Shown here: piece after piece, positions 14,601 to 27,974 of the stretch
Position numbering within the stretch: the stretch's first letter is position 1
How the letters are laid out: every line of letters begins with the position of its first letter
Assembly (NCBI GenBank): GCA_013398955.1
Contig: VWPU01013558.1
Location: 124,001-188,000, forward strand
Length of the DNA stretch: 64,000 nucleotides
Origin: Callaeas wilsoni
Lineage: Eukaryota > Chordata > Aves > Passeriformes > Callaeidae
Direction: 5' to 3'
Notes under the pieces: model-generated
Seen by the model: only the letters and a program-made list of their open reading frames with translations
What the model was told of the DNA's origin: nothing
Databases searched by the model: none
Program-made: the position numbers and the translations under genes

Positions 14601-17600
14601 GAGATGCTGGGGTGTTCTGGTGCAAACGGGACTTTTTACATGCGTTTGTTGCATGACTTTTTCCCCCTCATGTCCATCACTTATATCACTTTGTAGTTGA
14701 TATCCAGTGAATATTAAAAAGCACCCATTGGGATTGGATCTGAAAAAGGGGGGAGGGAAATTATGCTCCATCTCATTCCTCTTCTCTCGCGTAACGTGCC
14801 TCATCCTGACACAGATTACTGCCAGCATCGTGCTCGCCCCATTCCTCTGCCTTAATAGCCTTACGTCTCAGTGGAAGTGCGATCAAAGACACAGGAGCAC
14901 CAAAGGGCTTCCATTCAATTAACAGGAAAGGGGCAGGCTTTGGACGTGCTCGGCAGAAGCTCTGATTGCGACCAACTGCTGACTGCGGATCGCTACCGTC
15001 GCTATCAGCGCCTGCAACACCGGCCCTTTCCCTGCCACGCTGAAAGGGGCTCTGGGAAGGGAAATGGCACTTTCGTGCTCTTCCTGGCTCTGGCAGGATG
15101 GAGAAAGCTGGAGAAGCCCAAGTCCCTTCACGGACATGATCAGGAGGAGGAGGAGGAGAGGGGGGGTCTCTAGCTCCCACCCTGTTCTTTTTTTTCTCAG
15201 AGCTGCAGACTGAAAACTCTGACAGACCTTGACCAATGTATTGGACAACTTGAATTTTTAATGAGTAGTGATTTCCCACTGCTCTCTTACACAGATCTCA
15301 GAGTTAGAGGCTTAGCCTGCGGCAGTCAGAACTCCTAGGGCAAAAGCTGAGACTTTTGACCCTTTCTGTATATTTGGAGTGTATCACAGTGAAATAAAGC
15401 CACTCTCAGTGCTCAGAAGAAACTGTCTGCTTTCCCTTCTCCAGGTATTTGTGACACTGGGAGAAACTGAAAAACTGTGCGTATGAGAGATAGCTTGTGG
15501 TTAGGAGATATCTGGGACCAGCCACTGCCATGGAAAACACAATCTTGGGAAGACAAGAGACTTGACTTACTATGGCAGTCTGGGTTTGAAATTTTGCCAT
15601 TTCTCTTAATGAAAGGTAGAGGGGAGAGTTGCAAGACTAGGAACTGGATCTTAAACCTGGGGAGAAAAAAGTAGAGCATAAAAAAATATGGGGGATTACC
15701 AGGAGTTTATTTTTTGAGCATTGCTGAAGTGAGAGAGCACATCCCATCACCTACACACCCAGTGCTCATTGCCATTAACTCCAGTTATATTGAAGCCTCC
15801 CATTTCCTGGGGTTATGCGTGTGACGTTTGGAAAAGACACAAGTCCTTAGCTTTGCATTATTTATTTTAGCACTGTTTTTTAGAGACTTGAGACAGCATG
15901 GATCCCTACTTGTATTAAATCTCTCTCTCCACTGAGCTGATTGCTGAGATAACCTGCAGCCAGAGCTGTCTGAACTTATGTGACCTGGTTCCATCTGTGT
16001 ACAGCCCTGTTTTGCATTCTCTTCGATTTACTTCTAATGCAAACCTTGCAGAGCATGATGTTCCTGCTACACATACACAAAATCTGTTCCTAGGGATTCA
16101 GTACCTGCTCTTGCCAGGAATATTTTCAACTATTTTAACCTTTTAAAATTTTCTGCATTACTGTGGGAGATGACCAATCCTCACACTGCTCACAGGTTAA
16201 CAGTGCTATAAAGAGTGCAGCTGGTCAGTGGAATCGGAAAACACTGAAAAGGTCAAAGCATGCAAGTATTGCAGAGGTTTCACTCTAAATGAGAGTAGCC
16301 TGTGACCTTCACTTAACCCTTCCTTTAAATGATTGCAAATTAAGTTGGGCAACTTAGCCTGAGCTCTAAAAATCTAAATGTATTGCAAGATGAAACTACA
16401 TCAAACAGCTTTCCATCACTGTCAGGCGGTGTTCTCTGACACACGTACATCAGATAGACATTTCTGTCTGTGAGCCTCACTTACCCACTGAGATGTATTC
16501 AAATTAAGCCCCATTAACGTCCCCAGTGCTGAATGACATCCATGCATTGGTACCATAATGCAGCCATCCTTCTGAACAAAGGCCTATCCAACCAAGGATC
16601 TTTCCGACAAGGTGTTTTTTTAATCTTCCTGGCTTTTACAGGACTTAGAGATATAATATATGGTGTTTGCATAGCAGTCAAAGCAGGGCTTTCAGCACTG
16701 TGAATCCATCACCTGCTTCCCATCAGCCATGTCAGAGCTTCCTTTGACTTCAGCAGGCAATATCCAGTCTCCTGGGCTCTAGAGACCAAATGCCCTGACT
16801 AAATGACCAAATGTCACTGATTAAATATAAAGAGAAGAGCTCTGCAGCAAAGCGTCCTGTGACACTCCTAGTCTTGACTTCCTCCATACTGTGACACCAG
16901 AGCAGAACCAGAGATGGGAACCAGTGGTCTTCAGGAAGACCCATGCATGGGGTCCCCTGTGGGGTCACAGCTTCTGAGCAATCACCTGTGCCTCAGAGCA
17001 GCAGAGCCAGTGACACCTGCCTAGGGCCAAGGGATGGGATCCCCCAGCTAAACCATCAATATTCCTTAGTCAAAGGGAACAATGCTTGGATTTGCACAAC
17101 ATTGTCAGCTCCTCCTATTGTTCTTTAATGTGGCCTTACTTTCTTTTATTCCCTGCTTAACTGCCTGACCCTTTTTTATTCCACAGCAACAAATGTTGCA
17201 AAACCATATACTGAGCTGCAAACCCAAGACTTTCTATTTTTTGCACCCACATAAGTCTGTATCCCAATAACAGGAACTGAAGACACACCTTCATATAACC
17301 AACCCACAAAACAAATTCTTTACTTCAATAAGAATCCAATTCTTCATGAAATTAGTTGACATTGAGACAGGGCAGTAGTGGTGGGGAAATTATATATCCT
17401 GGGAGCAGCTCAGATTTTTTCAATGCCATGGCCAAGTAATGACTGCTTAGTGACTGAATTACTGGCCAAGAGGATACCTTACTTTCTGAATTCCCATGGA
17501 GATGGCCTGATTTCCATAGCAACTGGATTCTTTCTCTTGCCTTTCCCTTTAACAGGTAGAAACACACTTGAATCCTGAAAATGCTAGATCGTTCTGAGTA

Positions 17601-17765
17601 TTGTTGTATTTTTGGACACTAGAACCCTTTCTGGACAATATGTTGAAATACAGGCTCCTTAATGATATTTTTTGTATTCTCCTTTAGAACTGGTGATGAC
17701 ATTATCTTCCATCTGCTCTTAAGATCTGCTGTGATGTGAGCTAAAGCTTTTTCTTTCTTTCTTTT

Positions 17766-17842
<77 letters not shown>

Positions 17843-20600
17843 TTCTCTTATTCTTTATCATTGTTCCAACTTTCTATTGGATAACCTGCAATGCAGGGTG
17901 ATGACTATTGAAGAAAGCTCCTGGGAGAAAGACAGCATTGATAATACTAACTAACAGCAATATCCAAAACATATGAGATATATTTCTAGAGAGAGTTCAA
18001 TCTCTATCCCAAAGATGGATTAAAAATCCGTGCCATTGTTCAGTATGTCGGATAGAAGACCATGTCAGCAGTAAGTATATACATTATTTGTCACTCATTT
18101 ATTGAGACTTTCAATGGTTTTAGGTTTTGATTTTATATGCTAACTTGATGTGTCTCTTTAGGTCTCTCCTTCCTCAAGTACATCTCCATCGCTTCCCCTT
18201 TCTAGACTGCAGCTGAGTAGAAAGAATAAAACCAACCCGGAAGAAGTTACGCAATTAACTGTGGGGTTCCTTATAGCCACTGTGAAGGAAGTAAATGTGG
18301 ACAGACCCTGCAAACCATCTCCCCAAAGATCTGCTGAAAACACATACAGGGCAAGAAGTCATGGAAATAGGCTTTTGGATAGTAAAAAGACATCAGTCTG
18401 ATTCCTTAAGGAAAGAAGTGCCATGGACATCATGAGCCGTGTCTGCGAATTACAGGGTCTAAAAAGGTACCTAAGGTTGCATTTGTGAGGGACCACAGAG
18501 GTGGTGTGCTCTGGAAAGCACCAGGGTTATGGCAGTCTGGACTGCCCCAATGACTGGTACAAAAGCTTCTGCATGGCAAGGGGTGCTGACACAGTCAAAG
18601 GAAGGGCAGCGGGAGGTGATGAGTGCAGATCTTGTGTCTGCTAGGATGGATAGTTGGTGAAAGGTATTTCTGGCAAGTGAAGCCATTTGGGAATCCAGGA
18701 AAAACTGCAAAGTGCATGAGTTGCAGAGAAAGTGAGAAGTGTTGTTACAGAGGTGCTTTTCCTTTAGCCACAAATCACAGGAATGTGATGCCTACATTGA
18801 GGATGAACTTCACCAATATCCCTTTCAGGCAGCAGTCTGGCCCTTGCCCCAACCCTTCCAGTTCCATCTCTCCCTGAGCACACATTGGTCTCTTTCCCCT
18901 GACCTGGCAATTAAACAGTCAATTGTGGTAGCCTGAGATGCCGTGAGAGCATCCTGAGGGCTTGACAGCACTTTGCCAATTCACTGACCTCTGTTATGTT
19001 CTGAATCACGAGAGGTTACACCCGAAATCAGACTAAAAAATTGACCGATTTTCCTGTGACCCCTAGTCTGACCTTACATGTGAGTTTACATTTTTAAATC
19101 TCACCATGAGCTGCCAGCTGACGTCCTCCCTCTCCCTGCAGCTCCTGCACAGCTGTTCAGTGGCCACTGTCTCTCCTGCATTTTGCAGCCCCTCTTGCCC
19201 ACACACCCTTGCTCTCAGGGGTTTCCCAGGTTCTCTACCTTGATAGCATCCCTATTCTCTTGCCTGCCCTCCCCTCCTTGCTCTGCTATCCCTCTCCCCA
19301 GCTGATGTCGAAAGCCACAGAGAAAAGCCTTGCAAATGCAATAGATGAGAAGCAGGGGGGGAGGTTGGAGGGGGAGTGGAGTAGGGAGCTCTCAGGGCTC
19401 TGTCACTTCGGCTGCCTTGGAGGTCATGGGGAGAGAAAGGGAGGGTGACGCTGGGGCTGGAGCTGGAGCAAAGCCTGGTCCTTGGCTGTGGCAGGAGCTT
19501 TATCACCTGTGACCTCCGGAGCACTCAGTGCTGATGAGGAACATTCAGACAATCAGATTAGGGTTGTTGTGGGAATTGGAAGGGCATGTGTGTGCTGGGA
19601 GTAAGAGGAGAGCAATGTGGGGTGCTGCCTGTCACCAGGAGAAGGATCACAAAAGTGAAGGTACAGTGCTCAGTACTCCCTCCACAGCATCTATGACTCC
19701 CCCTTAGCACCCCAGGAGCAACCACAGGAAAATTGTCCTTGGGCTTTTTGGGGATATGCCTACAGAAGGCACTGATCTGTCAAAAAATTTTAGAGAAAAG
19801 AGGTGTTTGGGCAAGAAAGACTGAAACGGAGGGCCCAGGCATCTTCCTGTGTCTCCTGTAGGCGTGTTACTTCTGAGTTAATGTTGGACTGCTTCTTTTT
19901 TTACTTCCCCTGTCTCTCTTGAAAATGCAAACACCACTGGGGGGTGGGAGTAGTGGCTTCCCCTTCCCGTTTGCTAGAGGAGCAGATGGCCCCACAGATG
20001 ATTTCTCCTTGCTTCCCTCTGTCAGTAAACGATACATAGCCTAGCTTTGAGAATACCATTTCTTGGCAAAGATGTCCCTGGAAAATAGCAGGGAAATTCC
20101 CAGTTCTGTACTTTTAAGATTCTCTATTCTCTTTTTTTAAAATTTCTTTAATTCTGCTGATAATGACAAGGTGCACAGCTGCAGCTGTGTTTAGTTACTC
20201 AGAAGACACGTGCAGTACTCAGCTGATGCTGCCAGGAGTCTGACCTCAGGGAAAACCCAGGAGCTCTGCCCTCCTCCCGGGGGACAGCATCCAGCTCCCT
20301 TGGGGTTGGCCAAGCAAACCTTTCAGGTCAGATCAGTTCACTGTGGGGCCTCTGTAAGAGCACAGAGGTGTGGTGGAGAGAACAAAAAGCCTTGGCTGCC
20401 TTCCTTTCCTGGTGGCTCTGCTTCCCCTGCTCCCAACTATTCCCACTCCTCCCAAGGAGACCAGCAGGGGGGAGGCCCATTAGCAGCAGCTCTGCTGCAA
20501 TGTCTCTTTAAAGGAAGTGTCAGGAATAAAGATTTACCTGCAGGTTTAGGAAGACAATTATTGTATGTTAATTAAATATGAAATGACACTTAAGAGCATA
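14601..20600. other. Noncoding stretch, no gene recognised
   Basis: No exon of a known family is visible on either strand. The one obvious structured element is the TTTC microsatellite at 17.75 kb. Scattered open frames are short, and their start and end points do not coincide with matching splice signals. Confidence 0.55.
17747..17847. repeat. (TTTC)n microsatellite
   Basis: About 100 bases of TTTC tetranucleotide with one imperfect unit near the 5' end (CTTTTTC at 17761). On the minus strand it gives a GAAA polypurine tract that translates as a Lys/Glu/Arg run. That run is the only reason a frame stays open there. The length suggests it is highly variable between individuals. Confidence 0.95.
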
Positions 20601-20625
20601 TCCATTGCCTTAACAGCGACTCTCA

Positions 20626-20725
20626 GTAATAATAATAATACTTAGCACTTACATAGCTCTCTCCATCCATACAGCACTTCACAAACATTAACTAATGAAT
20701 CCTCACAACCTCCCCGCGAAGCTAA
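20626..20725. repeat. Ancient LINE/SINE 3'-end-like fossil
   Basis: The string beginning with AATAATAATAATACTTAGC, followed by CACTTACATAGC, a CAGCACTTCACAAACATTA block and TAATGAATCCTCACAACC, matches the layout I remember for the shared 3' region of old amniote L2/L3/MIR-type retroposons (state, gap, GCACTTTACAAACATTAACTAAT, TCCTCACAACA). The copy is diverged and ends before the usual GATGAGGAAACTGAGG segment. The family assignment comes from memory of consensus sequences. Confidence 0.5.
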
Positions 20726-23700
20726 AGAGGCTGCTGGCATGACGAGGAGTGGGAAGAGTCGATGTGTCAGGGAATAACCTCCTCTTGGCCTGCTGCTAAT
20801 GCTGCTTTTGAGGCACCTGTGGTCTTGGCTCTCCCTCCTTTCTGCCAGCATTTCCCCAGCTGTGCTTCCCTCCAGCACCGTGCAACAGGCAGGCCAGCAG
20901 TGCAGCAAGGTGATAACTGTGGTCACCACTGGAGCAGGTCCTCCCTGAGCTTCCCCAGCTCCCAGCATAGAGCCCAGAGTCCCTGTTTCATAGCAACAAG
21001 TCCGTAGCGCCCAAAACTGCCTCCTGTCCCACCCCCTTTTCCTCAGGGCTCAGCGAGGGAGCCTTGGTGTGCGCTTGCCTGAAGCTGGAGCATTTTGAAT
21101 GTGGCTGTGACAAACAAGGTTCTGGCTTGGACATAAACATCTGTAAAATGCAGAAGTTCAGTACCAGGACAGAAATAGTCTGGATTTTTGCAAATCACTT
21201 CTGGCAAAGCCATGCCTTTCCTTCAAGTCTTACTGGAGAAGCCAAGAAGCTTCTCCTGAGCCTATTTTACTTCCCCAGAATGGGATTTTTGAGCTGAAAG
21301 CCCAGGTGTCCTGGCCAGCTCTGTAGGAGTTGACTGTCTCCTGGCAGATGTGCTTGCTTCACCCTCTCTGAGTTCACTACATGGTGATCCATCCTTTGAG
21401 ACCATCACTTGACCCAGAGTGATGCTACACGGATGCTACACTAAGTCTGTGTTTCCCAGCATATTTACATCTTCCTCACTACAGGCACCAGAGATTGTGC
21501 AATGTCTTTGCTGAAAAAGTCAGGAGAGCAATAAAAAAAGAAGATTCATTCTCTCTACAAGAAGAAATGAACCTAACTCTCCAGAAATTCCAGCACCACA
21601 CTCTGCCCTCCATTGTCAACACTCTCCTTCCTCCATCTCCTATGGCAGGCCTGGCTTTGCCTCTGCTCTGGCTTTTCGGCAGCGAAGTCCAGTTTTAGCT
21701 GTTTTTCTAGGTTTGAAAAGGCACTAGTTTCATGTCCATCCCCTCCTTCACATCTGGGCTGCTTCACCCTAGCTGGGAGCCCATGGGAAGGGGGAAAGAT
21801 GGGAGCAGCAGATCAGGTCTGTTAGGAGGGAAGAAAGTGATTATTCATCCCTTTTCAGGGAGTGATTTTCTGCACAACCCTCTTCCAGACTTTTTTTTTC
21901 CCCCTAGCTCATTCCTCTTAAAAAGGTAATAAATATTCAAGACGTATTTGCTTAGATTACCAGTCATACCCTAACAGCTTCAACACCTACAAAGCTGATG
22001 CCTTTGTGTATCCACTAAGCAGTTGTCAAACTGCATTGCTTGTAACATTTAGGGTTGGTTTGGAAGGAGGTCTCAAGGCTACAATCTGCAAAACAGTCTG
22101 TATTGGCCAAGGGGGTAAAAAAAGACAACGTGACCTAGAAAATCTTGTCATCTTCAAAGCTCACTGATTCTGCTGTTCTTTATTTAGCACTGCAAGCCCA
22201 CCAGATCCATTTCTGAGCAATCAAGGTTGTTTTTGTCTTCCAGAAAGGTCTCAAGCAAACCTCTGAGTTTGAACATGCTGATATTTTCAGATAGTCCTGT
22301 CAACATCAGTGATTTCAGCTGTTTTCCCAGCTAACTCACTGGTGGGCTTCTTGGGGTTGCATTTAGATGTGAAAATGCCACGTAGTGCTCCCTGCAGTTT
22401 GATGCAATATCAAAGGTTACCTCCAACATTCAGCAGAATGTGGGTCTTTCTGCACAGATCAGTCAACCTGATTTTATCCATCAAAGAGCCCAGGTTAAGG
22501 CAGTGGGAAAAAATATTTAGTCTGTGAGAGGTCACCTGTCCAGCGCTAAATGTACAGTTTGGTGGAAGCCAACCTCAAGTGTTTTATTTAAATATCAAGT
22601 AATTTATTCATGTCTCAGTCTTTCCTGTCTCAAAAATTGTCTTTCCCCTGCTTTTGTTTTGCAAATGCAGCTGCTTACCCTGGGGCTTTGGGAACTTCAG
22701 GTGATACCAGCAATTCTGGTGGCCTCCTTCAGCCACGGGCAGGTGACAGGTCAGGTGTGTTTGAGCTCAGGTCTCCAGCAGCAGGACCATCTACTTGTTT
22801 CCACGAGTGGCTTCCTTGTATGGAATGGCTCCATGGGACTCCTGCCTTGTGCATGGAGGAAAACTGCATGCTGTGGATCTGCTTATTTGCACCTGCACAG
22901 CACAGGGAGCAAAGTGCACCAGATCCAATTCACCCAGGACTCCTCCTTCAATCCCCAGGAGATTCCCCCAGGTGAAGCAGCAATACTTCCACCCATATGG
23001 TCTGTAACTGCGATCTTTCTCCTCCTTCACAAGTTAACAAATTGGCCATTCCCTGAGAGCAGATAATTTCTTCTTAATGGTAGCCATCTCTCAGCACATA
23101 CTTTGGCTGCCAGCTTTCGAAAGTAATTGCATTGTTATTTAGGAAAGTCAAAGGTGCATTCTTCCAGAAAGGCTCTGGCTGCAAGCAGGCGTGGGGAGGG
23201 CTGACCAGAGATGGCTTTGCTTGCTCCTGTTACAGCCAGGTGTCACTGCAGGCAGCCAGGAGACAGGGATGGATGGATGTACGTCTCCCTCCTCACTCCC
23301 CACTCTTTTCCTCCCCACAGCAGAATCTGCAAGAAGTCATTTGCTGAAAAATAGAGATGGGCATTCCTGTGCTGAAAATGCAAAGCATAAAATGTTTCTT
23401 TTTCTGATAAGAAAGTGATGTCACAAATGACCTTATTAAAAAAAGGTAAAATGCTTGTTTACTTAAAGCACTTGTTCAAAGAGAGCAAGTGAAAATGTAT
23501 CTTTTGGGTATTTTTCTTTCTCCTTTCTCTTTCCTCCTAAATGAGATTGAAATACAGTTTCACATTTGCAAGGCCCAGTGCCCTTTCTGCCAAGAAATCC
23601 ATTGACAGTCCAATCAACAGACATGTTCTGGTTACAGGAATCAGGCATCAGTCAAACGCTTGAAAGCCGGATCCAGCAAATGCAGCAGATAATAGTATTG

Positions 23701-25148
23701 AAAACAGCCAGTGGGGGAGATGAGAAAGTAATTGGAGTGTAGGTAAGAGCTGGTGTAAGCAGGATGGATCGGCATATTGCTGACACGTGGAAGGGAGGAG
23801 GCAGGGGGGAGAGCTAATGAGAGGGGTAATTCTAATGATAGAAGTAGTTCAGTGTGTCAGGCTTTTGTTTTTTTGAAGGCTGAGAGAAGGATTTATTTGT
23901 GCAGAGGCAACTCAGCCCATGGGATTTATACACCACTTCCAACACAAGTCCTCGCCAGCTTCCAGAGCTGGCTCAGCCCTGGGATTTTGCAGGTAGATCC
24001 ACAGTAAAAAGCTGTATGGCATCAGTGGGGAGGACTGTGGGACTGGACTGGCCCTGGAAGTGCTGGAGGAGATGTAGTGAGGGTTTGCAGGGGGATCAAG
24101 GCAAAGGCCTTTGTGTCAGCCCAAGGCAGCTATGAGCACCCGGGGGGGCTCATTACCATGAACTGAGCAACACTGGTCTCCGCGTGAGCAGGGGCTGCAT
24201 CACTAAACACAGTCATTTCAATCTCCACAAGCCCTAAAATCTGCTGATTTCATCCCAAATGTAAAAATCTAAAGAGGACAGGAGTGAAAATGAACAGAAT
24301 AGAATTTGATTGTATGGACTACATATCCTAATTTATTCCTGAGCCATTGCTAGTAAAATACCCAGGCTCTGATTAGAGTGGTGAGCGAAGAGAATTACTT
24401 ACTTCCTATGGGTAACATGACGAGCAAATTACCTGAATTTCTTGTAAATCTGTGATCCTCTTTTGGGACACAGCACTATGGAAATGGAAGAGAGGGGCTG
24501 TTGATCTCATACACTGTGGTATGTACTCCCTCACACTGAGGGTGGGTTCACCCTACATATATCAGCCTGCCCTGTCTGGGTTATTTCTGCGTCTTTTTAG
24601 ATCCGCTTTCTCTCCCACTGCCCCAAGCACCTGGCTGTGTAATATTTCCTGGCCCAGGAAGGGCTGTTTTCAGGAGCTGCTCCATTGTGTGCTGTGCTGC
24701 GTTGGAGGTGGTGTGGAGAAAGAGGCAGTGGGGTTGGCGGGAGAAGAATTGAACACTGTAGAGACAGCACAAAATATTCCAAAGTAATTTGGATCCGACT
24801 TGAGCAAGTGATAAATGAGAGCAGCATGGCAGTGACAGGTCAATCAAATATTTATAGAACTTCATCCATTAGCATTGCAGCAGCAGAAAGGAAGCAATGA
24901 AGTCTGGGTGCTCCAAGACCTGCCGGGGTACACATGCTGATTGGCTTCCCCAAAATCTTGAGGCATGTGTGGATCTTCTGACTTGTCCTGGAGGGGGCCA
25001 GGATAGTTGAGGTGGTAGTTGAGCTAAAAAGATGTTGAACTTATGCAGCACTGTGTTTTAGAATAAATTTCTCTGTTGTTCTTGGGCGGATGAATGTATA
25101 TACATACTGGTGAGGAAATTCTTGTACCAAAACAATGGGAAAGCTGAG

Positions 25149-25202
25149 TGGTGTGTGAGGGATGCACATTGGTGTGTGAGGGATGTACCTTGGTGTGTAC
25201 AC
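25149..25202. repeat. 21-bp tandem repeat, about 2.5 copies
   Basis: Two 21-base units (25149-25169 and 25170-25190) starting TGGTGTGTGAGGGATG differ at a few bases, followed by a partial third unit starting TGGTGTGTAC. This is a small minisatellite with no associated gene. Confidence 0.85.
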
Positions 25203-27912
25203 ACTGGGAAAGGGCATGAGGTTTTGCAGTACTCTGGAAAAGCAGTTGCTACAATCAGTGAAATGCCAGAAAAGGTTAAACCATAACAGACAAGAAACCT
25301 TAAGGAGAGAACAGAGTGGAATTGGAAAGCCTATTTTTAGGATCACATGACATGATTTGATTAATATTTTAGGAGGCAGTTATCATATGCTAAGAAACAG
25401 AAGGATTATTACTAGCATCCCAACATGCCTGCTCTCAGGGTTTTAACAAGGGAATCCCATCCAAATTTCTCCCTCCTCACCTTTGACCAATTCCATAGGC
25501 CAGGGACATGGAGGAGTGACACATGGATGCACTGGAAGGTGTAAAGGGCTGTGGAGAAGCTATTCATTTGATTTCAGCACTCAGCTGGAAAGGCCACAGC
25601 GCAGCCCTCAGCGAGGCCAGAGCACACTGCAGACACATGCAAACGTGCTAAACATGTGTTTCGCTGGGACCATCTCCACAGTGCTCCCAGACACCCCAAA
25701 GCAATCCAACAGCAGGCTGGGGAGGAGAAGGACTAGCCTGGTGTCCCAAGGGGTTAAATAAATGTTTGACTTTCAGCACAGGAAGGATTGCACTTAAGTC
25801 CCCCTTTGACCTGCTGATGAGATCTGCGTGACCAGGAGCTATGCCATGCTGGCCACATAAATGTGCATCCTGCATCCCTTCTCAGGGCTCTCAGGGCCAT
25901 TCTCATTTCTTTTGGCAATTTAGGATTCATTACATGTGGTCTCCACCTAGATGCCAGTGCTTCACCAGGTGCTGGATGTGTGATATGCCACCTGATGTTT
26001 TCACCAAGAGCTGAATTCCTGTGAATATAGGAGGAAGGGAAACAAGGTCTTTCTTCTTCATTCACTGTTCTCCTGACAAAGTTTCATTCATCTGGCCTGG
26101 GAGCAGTAGGGACACCATGTGTCGGAAGCAACCAGTCAGCCAAGGGGGATGAGGCAGGGCCCAGCACTCGCCAACAGCCCATTTGCTGAAAATTGATGAT
26201 CCAAAGTTGCATGGGGAATTTGTATGAATGGAAGAAAAGACAGCCAGTAATTGGGATCGGTGGGTGAAGTGTCAGCAAACAGAAGAAAGGGATACTTTGG
26301 TGACAGTGATAAATGCTAGCAGCTTTGGGTCTCATCTGGAGGAGCGAAGTAGAGAGGAGACTTTGTAAGAGAAGGAAGGAATTAAAAGACAGTGGTCTGA
26401 TGGATGTTACAGAGGAAAAGGGCTCAGAAAACAAAAATTCAGCGGCATGTTTTTAGGGGGATGATTAGAGGCAAGTCACAAGGGTCATTACCCAAGGCTG
26501 AGGGGGTCATAACTTTTTACACTCCCAGGAATAAGCCAATTGGGCTTGGTGGTACGTGAGGTCACCAGGCAGCAGTCTCTGGAGAATGGGGTGCTCATGT
26601 GCTGGGCACCATGCATGGAGCTGCAGAGCCCTCGGGAGCAGCCCTGGGGGTCTTCTGGGTGAGCAGAACAGATGTGAAGAGTCTGTGCCTTTGGGGGCTA
26701 CAGAAGCCTTAGGGTCACCGCTGGGCATCGGGGCTGGGGAGCCAGGGCAGCCCTGCAAGCAGGGACTCTCAGCAGGCACCCGCACACTGACCACTCGGGG
26801 CTGCTTTATTTGCCAGCCAGCCCGGCAGGTTTGTCTCAGGGAGGAATTTGCTACGAACAAAGTATGTGCAATAATAACTGGCCATTTCCAGAGCCATTTC
26901 TCTGATCCTCACCAGCATTTCAAGACACATCTCAAATGCAATTGGCACCTCTACACTGCCAATTTTAGGAACTCTTTGCTTTGGAGGAAGGACTGGAGCA
27001 CGGAGGTGATTATCCCTCCCTTCCTGGCAGCTTCAGGAGTCGTGCAACTTCAGGGAATGTCAGAGATGTACAGCATGCAAAAGATCTCCAGCAAATGCTC
27101 TTTCCCAGAGCACTGGAATGTGCCTTTGCTCTCCTCCTTTAGACTGTGGAGGATCTTTGCCTCTTACAAGAGAAAAGATCCTAGCTGAGGTAGCTCAGAC
27201 ATCCATCTAACATGCCCTGAGACAGCAATACCAGCAATAGAGAGAGGGACTGATTCTGCTGCCAGCAGCCTAGGTGGGGAGCCAGTGGCGTCAATGGGAG
27301 TCAGTGTTTACTTCTGTTGCGCTACCTTGCATGGACATTGATAAATGTTATGAATTTTAAAAATTCAGATTCACAGTAGTTTCCTTTAACTCATTTTAGA
27401 TTTTCTGCTGAGCTTTATTAAGTGGCTTTTAAAAGCAGTTTAGCCTCTACAGCTCTTATTGCAACAGCACTTACCTCAACAGCCCTGCCTCCCAGCCTGT
27501 CTTGCACCAGGAATAAAATGAATCCATGGATGCTCGAAGGGAAGCAGGAGGGCACTGGGGATGAAGCAGGCAGTCCATTGCGTAGGAGAGCCTTGGCAGA
27601 GCAGGGAGATGAAGGATAATGGTGCAAGGAGGTGTCAGCTGCGCCTCGAGGCCAGTTTGGACAAAGGGGGCAGATCCTTCAGAAGATTGTGTGGAGCATC
27701 ACGCAAAACTGAAAATCCAGAGATATTTGTGGTCCCTTGAAACATAGGTAGAGGAATATTAATGCAAGGGTTGAGTTTTCTCTTTCCTGCATAACCATAC
27801 AGATAGGTAGGTCTAGGCATTTTCAGGCAGCAGATCTGAGCTGATCTCCTGCATATTAGTGTCAATCAGGATTAGTTCCTGTGGGTTGAACTCAGCATCC
27901 TCCTGATTTTTA

Positions 27913-27974
27913 AGGCCTGATCCAGCTTTCCCTGAAGTCAGTGAGAAGATGCCAGCTAACTGTTCTTGGATCAG
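27913..27974. repeat. Ancient palindromic interspersed-repeat fossil
   Basis: The segment starts AGGCCTGATCCAGCTTTCCC, continues with TGAAGTCAGTG and ends CTTGGATCAG. This matches the recurrent sauropsid motif in which GGCCTGATCC and GGATCAG flank a core of the form TGAAGTCAATGG. The arms are partly complementary, as expected for a small nonautonomous element. It is diverged and is assigned from memory. Confidence 0.5.

Noticed and set aside
17619..17861. Lys/Glu/Arg-rich frame on the minus strand
   Set aside because: Translation of the TTTC microsatellite, not a gene.
22524..23066. 180-codon open frame on the plus strand
   Set aside because: Hydrophobic pattern but no membrane-protein signature or family match. 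Two overlapping frames of similar length show it is chance.
26556..27188. 210-codon open frame on the plus strand
   Set aside because: No family likeness, biased Gly/Ser/Cys use in the first half, and no matching splice sites or neighbours. A chance frame.
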